Shown here: positions 53,533-62,889 of the stretch, piece after piece
How the letters are laid out: every line of letters begins with the position of its first letter
How positions within the stretch are numbered: the first letter of the stretch is position 1
DNA from: an uncultured Altererythrobacter sp.
Lineage (GTDB): Bacteria > Pseudomonadota > Alphaproteobacteria > Sphingomonadales > Sphingomonadaceae
DNA length: 64,000 nt
NCBI GenBank assembly: GCA_947492235.1
Contig: CANLLZ010000001.1
Location: 372,001 to 436,000 of the forward strand
Direction: 5' to 3'
Made by a program: the position numbers and the translations under genes
The notes under the pieces: generated by a model
Told to the model about the DNA's origin: nothing
Seen by the model: the letters and a program-made list of their open reading frames with translations, nothing else
Database searches by the model: none

Positions 53533-54602
53533 TCTATCTCGATTACCAGGCCACCACCCCGCTCGCGCCAGAGGCCCGCGATGCCATGCTGCGCTGGCTG
53601 GACGGGCCGGACGGGCTGGGCTTTGGCAATCCGCATTCCTCACACAAGATGGGCCGTCAGGCGGCCGCCGCGATAGAGCTGGCGCGGGACCGGGTGGCGG
53701 CGCTGTTTCCGCCCGGCGGTACGGTGATCTTCACCAGCGGCGCGACCGAGGCGATCAATCTGGCCATCCGGGGCAGTGGTTCGGGCGGCACGGTCTCCGT
53801 CTCTGCGCTGGAACATGCAGCCGTGCTCGATACCGCGCGCCATGTCGGCAAATGCCACGAGCTGAATGTGGCGAAAGACGGCCAGTGTAATACGAAGCAG
53901 GACTTGCCCGCCGACACGCGGCTGGTCGCGGTGATGCAGGTCAATAACGAAATCGGGACCATCCAGCCGACCATCGACTGGCACCGCAAGGCGAAGGAAG
54001 CGAACGCGCTCTATCTGTGCGACGCGGTGCAGGCCTATGGCAAGATGGAAGTCACCGCCGCCGATATGATAGCGATCAGCGCGCACAAGTTTCACGGGCC
54101 CAAGGGCGTCGGCGCGCTGTGGATCAGGAACGGGTTGGACCTGAAGGAAGTGCAGACCGGCGGGGGGCAGGAAAACGGCCTGCGCGCAGGCACACTCAGC
54201 CCCGCATTGATCGCCGGAATGGGCGCAGCGGCGATGCTGGCCAAGGAACAGATGGCGGCGGACGCGGACCATGTGGCGCATCTGTGGCTGCGGGCGCGCG
54301 AGTTGTTCTCCGACTGGGAGGTCAATGGCAGCGAGGACGCGCGCTATCTCGGCAATCTCAGCCTGCGCCGCAAAGGCGTGGATGTGGGCCGCTTGATGAG
54401 CGATTGCCGCCAGATCATGTTCAGCGCCGGGTCCGCTTGCGCCAGCGGATCAGGGCGGCCCAGCCATGTGCTCAAAGCGCTCGGCCTGTCCGAAAAGCAG
54501 GCGAAAAGCACTATTCGCCTCGGCTTTGGCCGCTACACCACAATGGACGATATCGAGACAGCAGCACAGGCCATCAACGCGGCCGCAGCGGAGCAGCTAT
54601 GA
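53529..54602 (+). CDS. Cysteine desulfurase 2 (NifS/IscS-like)
   Basis: About 357 residues from the ATG at 53529 (MIYLDYQATTPLAPEARDAM), overlapping the stop of the first desulfurase by 4 bases. PLP Lys lies in ISAHKFHGPKGVGALW, the active Cys in FSAGSACASGSGRPSHVLKA, and His in SALEHAAVLDTA. Together with the first gene it forms a tandem pair about 30-35 percent alike by eye. Both keep the catalytic residues, so they may serve different acceptors. The next gene, a ferredoxin, also overlaps by ATGA. SufE, IscU and the SUF genes are not visible here. Confidence 0.92.
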   Translation: MIYLDYQATTPLAPEARDAMLRWLDGPDGLGFGNPHSSHKMGRQAAAAIELARDRVAALFPPGGTVIFTSGATEAINLAIRGSGSGGTVSVSALEHAAVLDTARHVGKCHELNVAKDGQCNTKQDLPADTRLVAVMQVNNEIGTIQPTIDWHRKAKEANALYLCDAVQAYGKMEVTAADMIAISAHKFHGPKGVGALWIRNGLDLKEVQTGGGQENGLRAGTLSPALIAGMGAAAMLAKEQMAADADHVAHLWLRARELFSDWEVNGSEDARYLGNLSLRRKGVDVGRLMSDCRQIMFSAGSACASGSGRPSHVLKALGLSEKQAKSTIRLGFGRYTTMDDIETAAQAINAAAAEQL

Positions 54603-54928
54603 AGATCCGGTTCGAGACAGCGCAAGGCACGATTGTGGAGGCCGAGGCGTCTGAAAACGATGTCTTGCTCGCTGTAGCGCAAGGGGCTGGCATGCCGCTG
54701 GAGGGCACGTGCGAGGGCCAGATGGCGTGCTCCACCTGTCATGTGGTCGTCGAACGCGACTGGTTCGCCGCACTCCCTGACGCGAGCGAGGACGAGGAGG
54801 ATATGCTCGATCTGGCCTACGGTGTCCGCCCGACCAGCCGCCTCGCCTGCCAGATCGTGCTGACCGAAGCGCTGGACGGCCTGACCGTCACCATCCCCCC
54901 CGAGGCGCGGGACATGAGCGGGGGGTAA
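54599..54928 (+). CDS. 2Fe-2S ferredoxin (adrenodoxin-type)
   Basis: 109 residues from the ATG at 54599, coupled to the second desulfurase. The four iron-sulfur ligands are C38, C44, C47 and C84 (CEGQMACSTC, then RLACQIV), in the C-x5-C-x2-C-x36-C spacing of ISC-type vertebrate-like ferredoxins. The acidic helix DASEDEEDMLDLA is typical of the binding site for reductase. The family supplies electrons for Fe-S assembly or for cytochrome P450s. The context with desulfurases supports a role in Fe-S cluster assembly. Confidence 0.93.
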   Translation: MKIRFETAQGTIVEAEASENDVLLAVAQGAGMPLEGTCEGQMACSTCHVVVERDWFAALPDASEDEEDMLDLAYGVRPTSRLACQIVLTEALDGLTVTIPPEARDMSGG

Positions 54929-54967
54929 CCGCTTTCCAAAGGGACGGTTGCGCCTTATCTGCGCGCC

Positions 54968-55729
54968 ATGCGCAGCAAGCTCCAGACATTCGTAGAATCC
55001 CGCCGGTTCGAGACCTTCATCACGGCGGTCATCGTCATCAATGCCATCGGGCTGGGGCTGGAAACCTCTCCTGCCGCGATGGAGGCTGCGGGCGGGATCG
55101 TCCGCCGGCTGGACCAGATCGCGATTGCCATTTTCGTCGTGGAACTGGCGATGAAGCTGTTCGTCTATCGCCTCGCATTCTTCCGCAATGGCTGGAACGT
55201 GTTCGACCTTGCCATTGTCAGCGCGGCCTTGGTCCCCGCCGGAGAGCAGTTCTCTGTGCTGCGTGCCTTGCGTATATTGCGAGCGTTGCGGCTGGTTTCG
55301 GTCGTGCCCAGCATGCGCAAAGTCATCGTCGGCCTGTTCAAGGCGATCCCCAGCATCGGCACGGTGATCGTGATGCTGCTGCTGCTCTTCTACATCAGCG
55401 CGGTGATGGCGACGAAGCTGTTCGGCGGGGCGTTTCCCGAATGGTTCGGCAATCTGGGCGCATCGCTTTATTCGCTGTTCCAGATCATGACGCTGGAAAG
55501 CTGGAGCATGGGCATCGTGCGCCCGGTGATGGAGGAGTTTCCCTATGCGTGGGCGTTCTTCGTGCCGTTCATCCTGCTGACCAGCTTTATCGTGCTGAAC
55601 CTATTTATCGGTGTGATCGTCAACGCGATGGCCGAGGCCACGGACGAAGAAGCGCATGGCGAGCGTGAGATGATTATCGAGGAACTGCGCGCCCTGCGCG
55701 AAGATGTGGCGGCTTTGCGGAAGCAGTAA
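54968..55729 (+). CDS. NaChBac-type voltage-gated sodium channel
   Basis: 253 residues, one six-helix subunit that forms a tetramer. S1-S3 at about residues 12-90, S4 with regularly spaced Arg (R99, R102, R105, R108 in VLRALRILRALRLV), S5 at about 127-150, the pore with the filter TLESWSM at 175-181, and S6 at about 202-221. The filter is the same as that of the structurally known NavAb, even to the position of Glu 177. The C-terminal part (REMIIEELRALREDVAALRK) is the coiled-coil tetramerisation helix. Expected in the inner membrane and involved in sodium-dependent motility or pH homeostasis in marine bacteria. Confidence 0.93.
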   Translation: MRSKLQTFVESRRFETFITAVIVINAIGLGLETSPAAMEAAGGIVRRLDQIAIAIFVVELAMKLFVYRLAFFRNGWNVFDLAIVSAALVPAGEQFSVLRALRILRALRLVSVVPSMRKVIVGLFKAIPSIGTVIVMLLLLFYISAVMATKLFGGAFPEWFGNLGASLYSLFQIMTLESWSMGIVRPVMEEFPYAWAFFVPFILLTSFIVLNLFIGVIVNAMAEATDEEAHGEREMIIEELRALREDVAALRKQ

Positions 55730-55793
55730 GCCGGGCGGGTGAGTGGACCCGCGCGCACCATGCGCTAGGATGTCAAAAACCGGGGAGACCACA

Positions 55794-56711
55794 ATGCCGC
55801 TAAGCCATTCGATCCATGCCCTTTGCGCCAGCCTGTTGCTGTCAGGAGCCGCGCACGCGCAGGAAGCCGCTGAAGACGCGCCGCCACCGGCTTTCCCCGA
55901 GACCGAGATTTTCCTGTTCGATTATGATGCAGAGGCGGACGCGAATGCGCTGTCGGATGGGGCCAATGTCACCAGCCGCGCAGGCTATGACAACCAGCCT
56001 TTTTTCACGAAAGACAGCGCCACCTTCCTCTATTCCCGCGATGACGGGACGCAGACTGATATTTGGGAATATGATATTGCGAGAGGCACCCACACGCAGA
56101 TTACGCGAACGCCGGAATCCGAATTCTCGCCTACGCCATCGCCGGACAACCAGACGATTTCGATGGTGTTCGAGCGGAACAATTCGATCTGGCATCTCGA
56201 TCGGAGCACTTCCGATGCGCCGCAATGGTCGCTGGAGGCCGCCGGGGTCACCGAGCCGGTCGGCTATTTCGCGCGCAATTACGCGACTGGCGATATTCTG
56301 TTCTGGTCGCGCTATGGCTTCAACGTGGCGCTGACTCATGCCGAGAAGCCTGCATATCACTTCATCAGCGGGCACGCGGTGCCTGCGACTCCGATGGTGA
56401 TACCGGGCACGGACACGATCAGCTTCGTCCACCGCCAGACCAACGAGGAAGTGTGGATCAAGGCGTTCGACCCCGAAACAAAGGCGATCCGCCCACTGAC
56501 GCCGATTGTCGGCGCGAATGCCAATTACACCTGGTCGCCCGACGGCGCGATCCTGCAAATCGAGGACGGCAAGCTGCATCGCTGGCGCGAGGGCGGTGAC
56601 GGCTGGAAAGTGATTGCCGACCTCGCCGAGCACGGCATTGCATCGGCAGCCCGCATCGCGGTGAGCCCGGACGGCAAGCGGATCGCGATTGTCGGACTCC
56701 CGGCTGAGTAA
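55794..56711 (+). CDS. Exported beta-propeller protein (TolB/WD40-like)
   Basis: About 305 residues from the ATG at 55794, with GGGGAG 6 bases upstream. A signal peptide ends at AAHAQE. The mature protein shows repeated YxxDxxxG-type blades: YSRDDGTQTDIWEYDIARGT, SPTPSPDNQTISMVFERN, ADFDPETKAIRPLTP-like KAFDPETKAIRPLTP, and YTWSPDGAILQIEDGKLHRW. Such propellers often bind periplasmic partners; the first 40 residues are acidic. It follows the sodium channel by 64 bases but no function connects them. Not assigned a named family beyond the fold. Confidence 0.72.
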   Translation: MPLSHSIHALCASLLLSGAAHAQEAAEDAPPPAFPETEIFLFDYDAEADANALSDGANVTSRAGYDNQPFFTKDSATFLYSRDDGTQTDIWEYDIARGTHTQITRTPESEFSPTPSPDNQTISMVFERNNSIWHLDRSTSDAPQWSLEAAGVTEPVGYFARNYATGDILFWSRYGFNVALTHAEKPAYHFISGHAVPATPMVIPGTDTISFVHRQTNEEVWIKAFDPETKAIRPLTPIVGANANYTWSPDGAILQIEDGKLHRWREGGDGWKVIADLAEHGIASAARIAVSPDGKRIAIVGLPAE

Positions 56712-56721
56712 GCACAGTTCC

Positions 56722-56810
56722 AATCCCGTCATCCCCGCGAAAGCGGGGACCCAGAGCGGCGGGGTGCCAAGGCTATCCTGGGTTCCCGCGTTCGCGGGAA
56801 TGACGGGATT
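56722..56810. repeat. Palindromic dispersed element, family B copy 3 (best preserved)
   Basis: AATCCCGTCATCCCCGCGAA at the left is mirrored by TTCGCGGGAATGACGGGATT at the right, with a second inner pair (GGACCCAG and CTGGGTTC). It lies between two convergent genes and may serve as a bidirectional terminator. Confidence 0.9.
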
Positions 56811-56822
56811 AGGGGCCTGCAG

Positions 56823-57740
56823 TCAATTGCCAGAAGCGACCACCTTGCTCGCAAACCCGCGGTTGATCCGCCGTCCTGCCCAGACGATGCCGGCAACAGG
56901 TGCAATGATTGCACCCAGCACGATCAGTGTTGCTACCACCCAGCCGAGAATGGAACCGAGCGAACCTAGCGCGCCCGCGACCGGTTTCAGGAAGTCGTTC
57001 GTCACCGGCGCACCTGTCTCGTAGCGCACTGTCACCCGGCTGTAGGCGACGCGGCCCTCCATTTCCTTCAGCCAGCTTTGCGCCTGATCGATTTCCTCGT
57101 TTACCTGCGCGACGCTGCGCTCGGCCTGCACCAGTTCCTCCACCGTGCCGCGCCGCGTTTTCAGCACATCCATCAGCCGGTCGCGCAATTGCGTGCGGGC
57201 ATCCACCCGTGCCTGCGTATCGACGATCTGCTTGCTCAGTTCTTCGGACCGGATTTCGGCGGAAACTTGCTCCGCGCCTGCATCCTCCGCCTCGTCTTCC
57301 AGCAGAGCGCCGAACGCACGAGCCTGCTTGCTGGCCACCGCCATCTGCAATTCGCCGCGCACATCGTCGGCTTCTTCGCCCGTTTTGGTCATGCCCAGGA
57401 TCTGGCAGCTGGCCGGGCCTTGCTGTTCGCAAAGGCTTGCATGGCGGCGCTGCAGCGGGCCAATTTCGGGCGCGGCCAGCCGCCAGTTGTAGTCATAAGT
57501 GTAAGCGAGCTGCGGGAGGCTGGTGGGAATTTCGCTCAGCGGGGGAAGGGCGCTTTCCGTATCTGCGATTTCTGACGGGGCCATATCCGCCTGCATCACG
57601 CTCTCGGCAGCCATGTCGACCGACGTTTCGGCGGCATCCTCCGCCGCATAGTCGCCCGCCTCGTTGCAGGCGGCCAGTGCCAGCAGCGAAGTCGCCGCTG
57701 CCAGCTTCATCCATGTTCCTGATTGTACGCCAGTCATCAT
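56823..57740 (-). CDS. DUF4349 lipoprotein
   Basis: 305 residues. A signal peptide ends in ALAAC (lipid Cys C25), with an acidic Ala/Glu/Asp-rich segment after it. The DUF4349 core lies at about 75-260: PQLAYTYDYNWRLAAPEI, a coiled-coil stretch (QLRDRLMDVLKTRRGTVEEL, VNEEIDQAQSWLKEME) and GRVAYSRVTVRYE. A membrane helix near the C terminus (VVATLIVLGAIIAPVAGIVW) anchors it a second time. Function unknown. On the minus strand with 128 bases to the amidotransferase upstream of it. Confidence 0.88.
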   Translation of the reverse strand: MMTGVQSGTWMKLAAATSLLALAACNEAGDYAAEDAAETSVDMAAESVMQADMAPSEIADTESALPPLSEIPTSLPQLAYTYDYNWRLAAPEIGPLQRRHASLCEQQGPASCQILGMTKTGEEADDVRGELQMAVASKQARAFGALLEDEAEDAGAEQVSAEIRSEELSKQIVDTQARVDARTQLRDRLMDVLKTRRGTVEELVQAERSVAQVNEEIDQAQSWLKEMEGRVAYSRVTVRYETGAPVTNDFLKPVAGALGSLGSILGWVVATLIVLGAIIAPVAGIVWAGRRINRGFASKVVASGN

Positions 57741-57815
57741 CCTTGCCTCCTTCTTGCCTTATTTGTGCCACATTATGGCCACATTTTAGACAAGATAGCA
57801 AGAGGGCACAAAATA

Positions 57816-57844
57816 GGGCCCCGCCAGCTGTCGCGGCGAGGCCC
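57816..57844 (-). terminator. Rho-independent terminator after the amidotransferase gene
   Basis: On the minus strand GGGCC and CGCC pair with GGCG and GGCCC, with one internal mismatch, followed by TATTTTG. It lies 25 bases after the stop codon of the amidotransferase. Confidence 0.7.
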
Positions 57845-57868
57845 ATTTTTAGGCTATATTTCAGAAGG

Positions 57869-58411
57869 TTAGGCGGCCTCGGGCACGCGCTCCTTCACCT
57901 GTGCGATCAGGGCATCGGAGAAGGCCGGAATGTCGTCCGGATTGCGGCTGGTGATCAGATTTCCGTCTTGCGCGACTTCCGAGTCGACCACATTTCCGCC
58001 TGCATTCTTCAGATCCGTGCGGAGCGAGGGCCAGCTGGTGACGGTCTTGCCGTTCACGATGTCGGCTTCGACCAGCAGCCACGGTGCGTGGCAGATCGCA
58101 GCAATTGGCTTGCCCGCCATGTCGAAATCCTTGACCAGCGCGACTGCGCGGTCGTTCATCCGCAGAATGTCCGGGTTGATTTGGCCACCGGGCAGCAGCA
58201 GCGCGTCATACCCTTCGCAATTCTCGATTTCGTCCAGCGTGATGTCGACCGGGACACTGTCGCCCCAATTGCCATCTTTCCAGCCCTTGATTTCGCCGCT
58301 TTCGAGACTCACCACAGTGGTCTCAATACCGGCGTCTTCGAGATTGGCCTTGGGCTGCATCAATTCGGACTGCTCAAACCCGTCAGTGGCGAGGATCAGT
58401 ACGTTTTTCAT
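57869..58411 (-). CDS. DJ-1/PfpI family type 1 glutamine amidotransferase-like protein
   Basis: About 180 residues from the ATG at 58411 (MKNVLILATDGFEQSEL), with AGGAG 9 bases upstream. The open frame continues far upstream but has no further start consistent with the family. Nucleophile C107 is in AAICHAPWLL, with E16 near the N terminus and the DALLLPGGQINPD strand. The family includes proteases, chaperone-like glyoxalases and amidases; DNA or protein deglycation is possible. A terminator follows it. Confidence 0.9.
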   Translation of the reverse strand: MKNVLILATDGFEQSELMQPKANLEDAGIETTVVSLESGEIKGWKDGNWGDSVPVDITLDEIENCEGYDALLLPGGQINPDILRMNDRAVALVKDFDMAGKPIAAICHAPWLLVEADIVNGKTVTSWPSLRTDLKNAGGNVVDSEVAQDGNLITSRNPDDIPAFSDALIAQVKERVPEAA

Positions 58412-58510
58412 CGGTGTATCTCCTTGATTTGTTGGTACTCCTTCAATGGACGGGGACAGGTGTACGTTCCATGCTGACAGGCGAAGCGTGGCGGTGATAA
58501 GGCAGAATAC

Positions 58511-60805
58511 ATGGCCGCAGACGATACCGACATTATTGAACCCGATCCGTTCGACGCAATTGTCGACGCGCCCTTCGATGCAGCGTTGGAGGAGCGCTAT
58601 CTCGTCTATGCGCTCAGCACGATTACAGCGCGCTCGCTGCCCGATTTGCGCGATGGGTTGAAGCCGGTGCACCGCCGTCTGCTGTGGGCGATGCGGCAAT
58701 TGAAGCTGAACCCGACCGATGCGTTCAAGAAAAGCGCCCGCGTGGTCGGCGATGTGATCGGCAAATATCACCCGCATGGCGACACGAGCGTTTATGACGC
58801 GATGGTCCGCCTCGCGCAGGACTTTTCGCTGCGCTATCCGCTGGTCGAGGGACAGGGGAATTTCGGCAATATCGATGGCGATAACGCTGCTGCCTATCGC
58901 TACACAGAGGCACGCCTGACGAAGACGGCGTTGCGCCTGATGGATGGCCTCGATCAGGGCACAGTCGATTTCATCCCGACCTATAACAACGAGGATGAGG
59001 AGCCGGAGATATTCCCCGGCCTGTTTCCCAATCTGCTGGCCAATGGCGCCAGCGGGATCGCCGTGGGCATGGCGACCAACATTCCCAGTCACAATGTCGC
59101 CGAAGTGGTCGACGCGACTCTGGAGCTGATCGACAATCCGCATGTCGAGCACGCTCGCCTTATGGAGCTGTTCCACGGGCCGGACTTTGCCACCGGCGGT
59201 CTGGTGGTGGACAGCGCGGCCTCGATTTCCGCCGCTTACGAAACCGGGCGCGGCGCGTTCCGGGTGCGCGGGCGTTTCCATGCGGAGGAAGCCGAGAAGG
59301 AAGCCGACCGCGAGGCCGGCATCGAGCGGCTGGGCGGCGGGCAATGGCAGCTGGTCGTCAGCGAAATTCCGTATCAGGTGCCCAAGGGCAAGCTGATCGA
59401 GCAGATCGCTGCCGCGATTGCCGACAAGAAGCTGCCGATCCTGGAAGATGTGCGCGACGAAAGCGACGAGAAGATCCGGCTGGTGCTGGTCCCGCGCAGC
59501 CGCAATGTCGATCCGGAATTGCTGAAAGAGTCGCTCTATAAGCTGACCGATCTGGAAACGCGCTTCTCGCTCAACCTCAACGTGCTGGATGCCACGCGCA
59601 CGCCGATGGTGATGGGGCTGAAGGAGCTTCTGGAAAACTGGGTCCGCAGTCAGATCGACATTCTGCAGCGCCGCAGCCAGCACCGTCTGGACCAGATCGC
59701 CCGGCGGCTGGAACTGGTCGAAGGCTATATCATCGCCTTCCTCAATCTAGACCGGGTGATCGAAATCATTCGCACCGAGGACGAGCCCAAGGCCGTGATG
59801 ATGGAGGAGTTCAAGCTCACAGATCGTCAGGCCGAAGCGATCCTCAACATGCGCCTGAGGTCTTTGCGCAAGCTGGAGGAAATGCAGCTGCGCACGGAGA
59901 AAGACGAGCTGCTGGCGGAGAAGGACGAGCTGGACAAGCTGCTCGGATCGCCCGCCCGCCAGCGCACGCGGCTGAAGAAAGACTTGCGCGCGCTGCACAA
60001 GGAATACGGGCCGGAGACAGAGCTGGGCCGCCGCCGCACGACCATTGCCGAGGCCGCGCCTGCGGTCGAATTCAGCATGGACGCGATGATCGAGAAGGAG
60101 CCGGTGACGGTGATCCTGTCGAAACGCGGCTGGATCCGCGCGGCGAAGGGTCATGTCGATTTAAACCAAGAGTTCAAGTTCAAGGAAGGCGACGAGCTGG
60201 GCTTTATCGCCCACGCGCAGACTACGGACAAATTGCTGCTGGCGACCAGTGACGGGCGGTTCTTCACGCTGGGTGCGGACAAGCTGCCGGGCGCACGCGG
60301 CTTTGGCGAGCCGGTGCAGTCGACGCTCGACATCGATGCCGAGGCGCAAATTTCCGCGATGATCGTACACCAGCCAGAGGGCCGCCTTCTGCTGGCCGCC
60401 GACACGGGCAAGGGCTTCTCCGCTAACACCGCCGACCTGCTCGCCGAAACGCGCAAAGGACGGCAGGTGGTCAATCTGAAAGACGGCGCGAAGCTGGCCG
60501 TGGTGCGTTCTATTCCGAAGGGCCACGACCACGTTGCGGCAGTCGGCGACAACCGCAAGCTGGTGGTGTTCAATCTGGAAGAACTGCCCACAATGACGCG
60601 CGGGCAGGGCGTGAAGCTGCAGAACTACCGCGATGGCGGGCTGTCCGATGCGACGACGTTTGTGCTGGAAGAAGGCCTTAGCTGGACGATGGGCGGCAAG
60701 GGCGACCGAACCCGCACCGAAAGCGATATATGGCAATGGAAAGTCGCACGCGGCGGGGCCGGGCGTATGCCGCCGACGGGCTTCCCGAAGGATAACAGGT
60801 TCTAG
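58511..60805 (+). CDS. parC: DNA topoisomerase IV subunit A
   Basis: 764 residues. Catalytic Tyr is Y131 in [12 protein letters not shown]. The quinolone-resistance region reads [20 protein letters not shown] with T92 and D96 where E. coli ParC has S80 and E84; both are conservative and common in Alphaproteobacteria. The coiled-coil gate and the C-terminal six-bladed DNA-wrapping domain follow; the latter is of the ParC kind ([46 protein letters not shown]). There is no GyrA box, so parC rather than gyrA. parE is not in the window. It ends 200 bases before cca in a convergent arrangement. Confidence 0.95.
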   Translation: MAADDTDIIEPDPFDAIVDAPFDAALEERYLVYALSTITARSLPDLRDGLKPVHRRLLWAMRQLKLNPTDAFKKSARVVGDVIGKYHPHGDTSVYDAMVRLAQDFSLRYPLVEGQGNFGNIDGDNAAAYRYTEARLTKTALRLMDGLDQGTVDFIPTYNNEDEEPEIFPGLFPNLLANGASGIAVGMATNIPSHNVAEVVDATLELIDNPHVEHARLMELFHGPDFATGGLVVDSAASISAAYETGRGAFRVRGRFHAEEAEKEADREAGIERLGGGQWQLVVSEIPYQVPKGKLIEQIAAAIADKKLPILEDVRDESDEKIRLVLVPRSRNVDPELLKESLYKLTDLETRFSLNLNVLDATRTPMVMGLKELLENWVRSQIDILQRRSQHRLDQIARRLELVEGYIIAFLNLDRVIEIIRTEDEPKAVMMEEFKLTDRQAEAILNMRLRSLRKLEEMQLRTEKDELLAEKDELDKLLGSPARQRTRLKKDLRALHKEYGPETELGRRRTTIAEAAPAVEFSMDAMIEKEPVTVILSKRGWIRAAKGHVDLNQEFKFKEGDELGFIAHAQTTDKLLLATSDGRFFTLGADKLPGARGFGEPVQSTLDIDAEAQISAMIVHQPEGRLLLAADTGKGFSANTADLLAETRKGRQVVNLKDGAKLAVVRSIPKGHDHVAAVGDNRKLVVFNLEELPTMTRGQGVKLQNYRDGGLSDATTFVLEEGLSWTMGGKGDRTRTESDIWQWKVARGGAGRMPPTGFPKDNRF

Positions 60806-60846
60806 GTTTTCCGCGCGCAGAGGCGCTGAGCGCTGTGAATCAGGAA

Positions 60847-60996
60847 CGCTCACAAAGGCACAGAGGCACGGAGGAGGTGCGCCTGCGGCGAAGCCGCCTT
60901 GCATCTGCGAGCCTCGGTTAAGTCGAACGATCTGACTTGAGGCGGCTGCGCCGCGGAAGGCGAGACCCTCTTTGTGCCTCTGTGCCTCTGTGAGCG
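60847..60996. repeat. Long imperfect palindrome, family D (150 bp, parC-cca spacer)
   Basis: The left arm CGCTCACAAAGGCACAGAGG and right arm CCTCTGTGCCTCTGTGAGCG are inverted complements with a mismatch, enclosing smaller hairpins (GCCTGCGGCGAAGCCGCC and GGCGGCTGCGCCGCGG). It lies between convergent genes. Confidence 0.85.
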
Positions 60997-61003
60997 CCAG
61001 AAT

Positions 61004-62173
61004 CTACTTCAAGTTCGCGAGAATAGCTTCCACCCACGCCCGATCCGGAAAACCTTCCTCGATCCACTGTGCTTCCACCGTCTGCAACAGCCGCGCGACG
61101 TCTGGCCCCTTCGCCAGACCCATGGCGACAATCTCGCCGCCCTTGAGGGGGAATTGTGGCGGATCCCAGCCGTCGAGCGCTGCCACCGGCGCGCCTGCCA
61201 GCAACAGCCGGTCGCGCGCGGCGTCCATGCCCTCTTCATAGGCCAGCGCCTTGGGGCGGCTGGCATCGGCATCGCTGCGGGCGGCGAGCGTGGAGAGATG
61301 CGCACGTTGCTTACGCGAAAGGCGCAGGCGAGCGGCCACGGCCTCGGCCACATGGGGCAGGGCGGGCAGCAGGGCGGAAACCCGGCGCAAGGCATCGGGG
61401 CGCGCGGCCAGTATTTTCTCGTGCGCGGTCAATGCGCGCAATGCGGCAATCTGCGCTTGAGTTGTTTCGGGAAGAATGACCTTCAAAACGCCGCGTTCGT
61501 GCATCCGGGCAATTGTTGGCGCGGGGTCCGGCAAGGCGAGGATGGAGAGCAATTCGCCCGCCACGCGCTCGCGGCTCAGGCCCTTCATCGTCTCCGCGAG
61601 CTCAGCACAGGCCTCCTCCGCATCCGCATCCAGTTCGGCCCCGAACCGCGCCTGGAACCGGTAGTAGCGCAGGATCCGCAAATGGTCCTCGCGGATGCGC
61701 TGGCGGGCATCGCCGATGAACCGCACGCGCCGCGCTTCCAGATCGCCAAGCCCGCCGAAATAATCGTCGATGGCGAGTGTTTCGGGATGGGCGAACAGGG
61801 CGTTGATGGTGAAATCGCGCCGCGCCGCATCCTCACGCCATTTCTTGGCAAAGGCGACCGTCGCACGCCGGCCATCGGTGGCCACATCGCGGCGCAGAGT
61901 GGTGACTTCCACTGGTCCGCCATCCAGCAAGGCGGTGATGGTGCCATGATCGATCCCAGTGGGCACGGTGCGGATGCCGGCTTCGTTCAGCAGGCGGATA
62001 ACCTGATCGGGATGGAACGGCGTGGCCGCGTCGACGTCGCTTACGGGCACGCCAAGCAGCGTGTCACGCACCGCGCCGCCGACCCAGCGGATATTGTCCG
62101 CGCCGAGCGCACGCACGAGCGCAGCGAGGTCTTCGCGCTGGGTCCAGTCTGCTTTGGGTAACTCTGCCACCAT
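61004..62173 (-). CDS. cca: CCA tRNA nucleotidyltransferase / poly(A) polymerase family
   Basis: 389 residues, class II nucleotidyltransferase fold. The N-terminal G motif RWVGGAVRDTLLG and the acidic pair in VSDVDAATPF are the metal site; RRDFTINALFA and the RIREDHLRILRYYRFQARFG signature follow. The C-terminal neck and body are shorter than in HD-containing forms. It adds or repairs CCA at tRNA 3' ends; both tRNAs in this window encode CCA, so repair is the likely main role. It starts 5 bases before a family A repeat. Confidence 0.93.
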   Translation of the reverse strand: MVAELPKADWTQREDLAALVRALGADNIRWVGGAVRDTLLGVPVSDVDAATPFHPDQVIRLLNEAGIRTVPTGIDHGTITALLDGGPVEVTTLRRDVATDGRRATVAFAKKWREDAARRDFTINALFAHPETLAIDDYFGGLGDLEARRVRFIGDARQRIREDHLRILRYYRFQARFGAELDADAEEACAELAETMKGLSRERVAGELLSILALPDPAPTIARMHERGVLKVILPETTQAQIAALRALTAHEKILAARPDALRRVSALLPALPHVAEAVAARLRLSRKQRAHLSTLAARSDADASRPKALAYEEGMDAARDRLLLAGAPVAALDGWDPPQFPLKGGEIVAMGLAKGPDVARLLQTVEAQWIEEGFPDRAWVEAILANLK

Positions 62174-62178
62174 AAACC

Positions 62179-62270
62179 CCGTTCGCCCTGAGCCTGTCGA
62201 AGGGCCGCCTTTTACTTCGGAGACTGCGCTAGTAGAAAGTGCAGTGCTTCGACAAGCTCAGCACGAACGG
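62179..62270. repeat. Palindromic dispersed element, family A copy 4 (92 bp)
   Basis: CCGTTCGCCCTGAGCCTGTC and GACAAGCTCAGCACGAACGG as arms. It fills the gap between the cca start and the stop of the Nudix gene. Confidence 0.85.
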
Positions 62271-62286
62271 GAGCAGGGGGTTTGAT

Positions 62287-62889
62287 CTATTTCTCGAACA
62301 ACTCAGTCAGCCGCATCCGGCGCTGCAAGTTCGCGATGATCGCGGCGGTCACGCCCCAGATGCGATAGCCTTCATATTCCATCTCGAAGTAGGTCCGCTC
62401 CGCGCCCTTCCATGTCACGGTGTTCGAACCATAATTGGAACAGTCGAACAGGATATCGAGCGGGACTTCGAACCAGCTTTCGACTTCGCCCGGATTGGGG
62501 ACTAGTGGCAGGTCTGGCGGGATCACACCCAGCACCGGGGTCACGGCAAAACCGGTGCCGGTGACGTATTCGTCGCTCGCGCCGACAATCTGCACGTGGG
62601 AGGGATGCATCGCCAGCTCCTCATGAGCCTCGCGCAAGGCGGCCTCCACGGCGTTCTCGCCCGCATCGAGCTTGCCGCCCGGAAAGGCGACCTGTCCGGG
62701 ATGGCTGCGCATATCGCGCGGTCGCTGGGTCAGGATCACACCGGGCCGCTCGCGCTGGGTCACCGGGACAAGAACCGCGGCGGGGCGGGGGGAACGATCG
62801 GCAAAGGCCTGGTCGGTCAGCAGGCCGGGCATTTCCTCGCCATGCCCGTCATCGAACACACGCTTCAGCCGGTCGAACAGGTCGTTCAT
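62287..62889 (-). CDS. Nudix CoA pyrophosphatase
   Basis: 200 residues. The Nudix box lies at about 72-94 (GKLDAGENAVEAALREAHEE) preceded by the CoA-specific LTQRPRDMRSHPGQVAFPG, so it hydrolyses coenzyme A or acyl-CoA to 3',5'-ADP and phosphopantetheine. The final Gly of the Nudix box is Ala here, which is tolerated. The start overlaps the DUF1285 stop as ATGA. CDS order is DUF1285, Nudix, then cca. Confidence 0.93.
   Translation of the reverse strand: MNDLFDRLKRVFDDGHGEEMPGLLTDQAFADRSPRPAAVLVPVTQRERPGVILTQRPRDMRSHPGQVAFPGGKLDAGENAVEAALREAHEELAMHPSHVQIVGASDEYVTGTGFAVTPVLGVIPPDLPLVPNPGEVESWFEVPLDILFDCSNYGSNTVTWKGAERTYFEMEYEGYRIWGVTAAIIANLQRRMRLTELFEK

Noticed and set aside
58740-58830. Quinolone-resistance mutations in ParC
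   Set aside because: Thr and Asp at the two positions are conservative and probably wild type in this lineage; no resistance can be claimed.
57869-59683. Continuation of the amidotransferase frame upstream as one 604-residue protein
   Set aside because: The additional N-terminal part is antisense to parC and has no family match; a strong SD and ATG at 58411 mark the real start.
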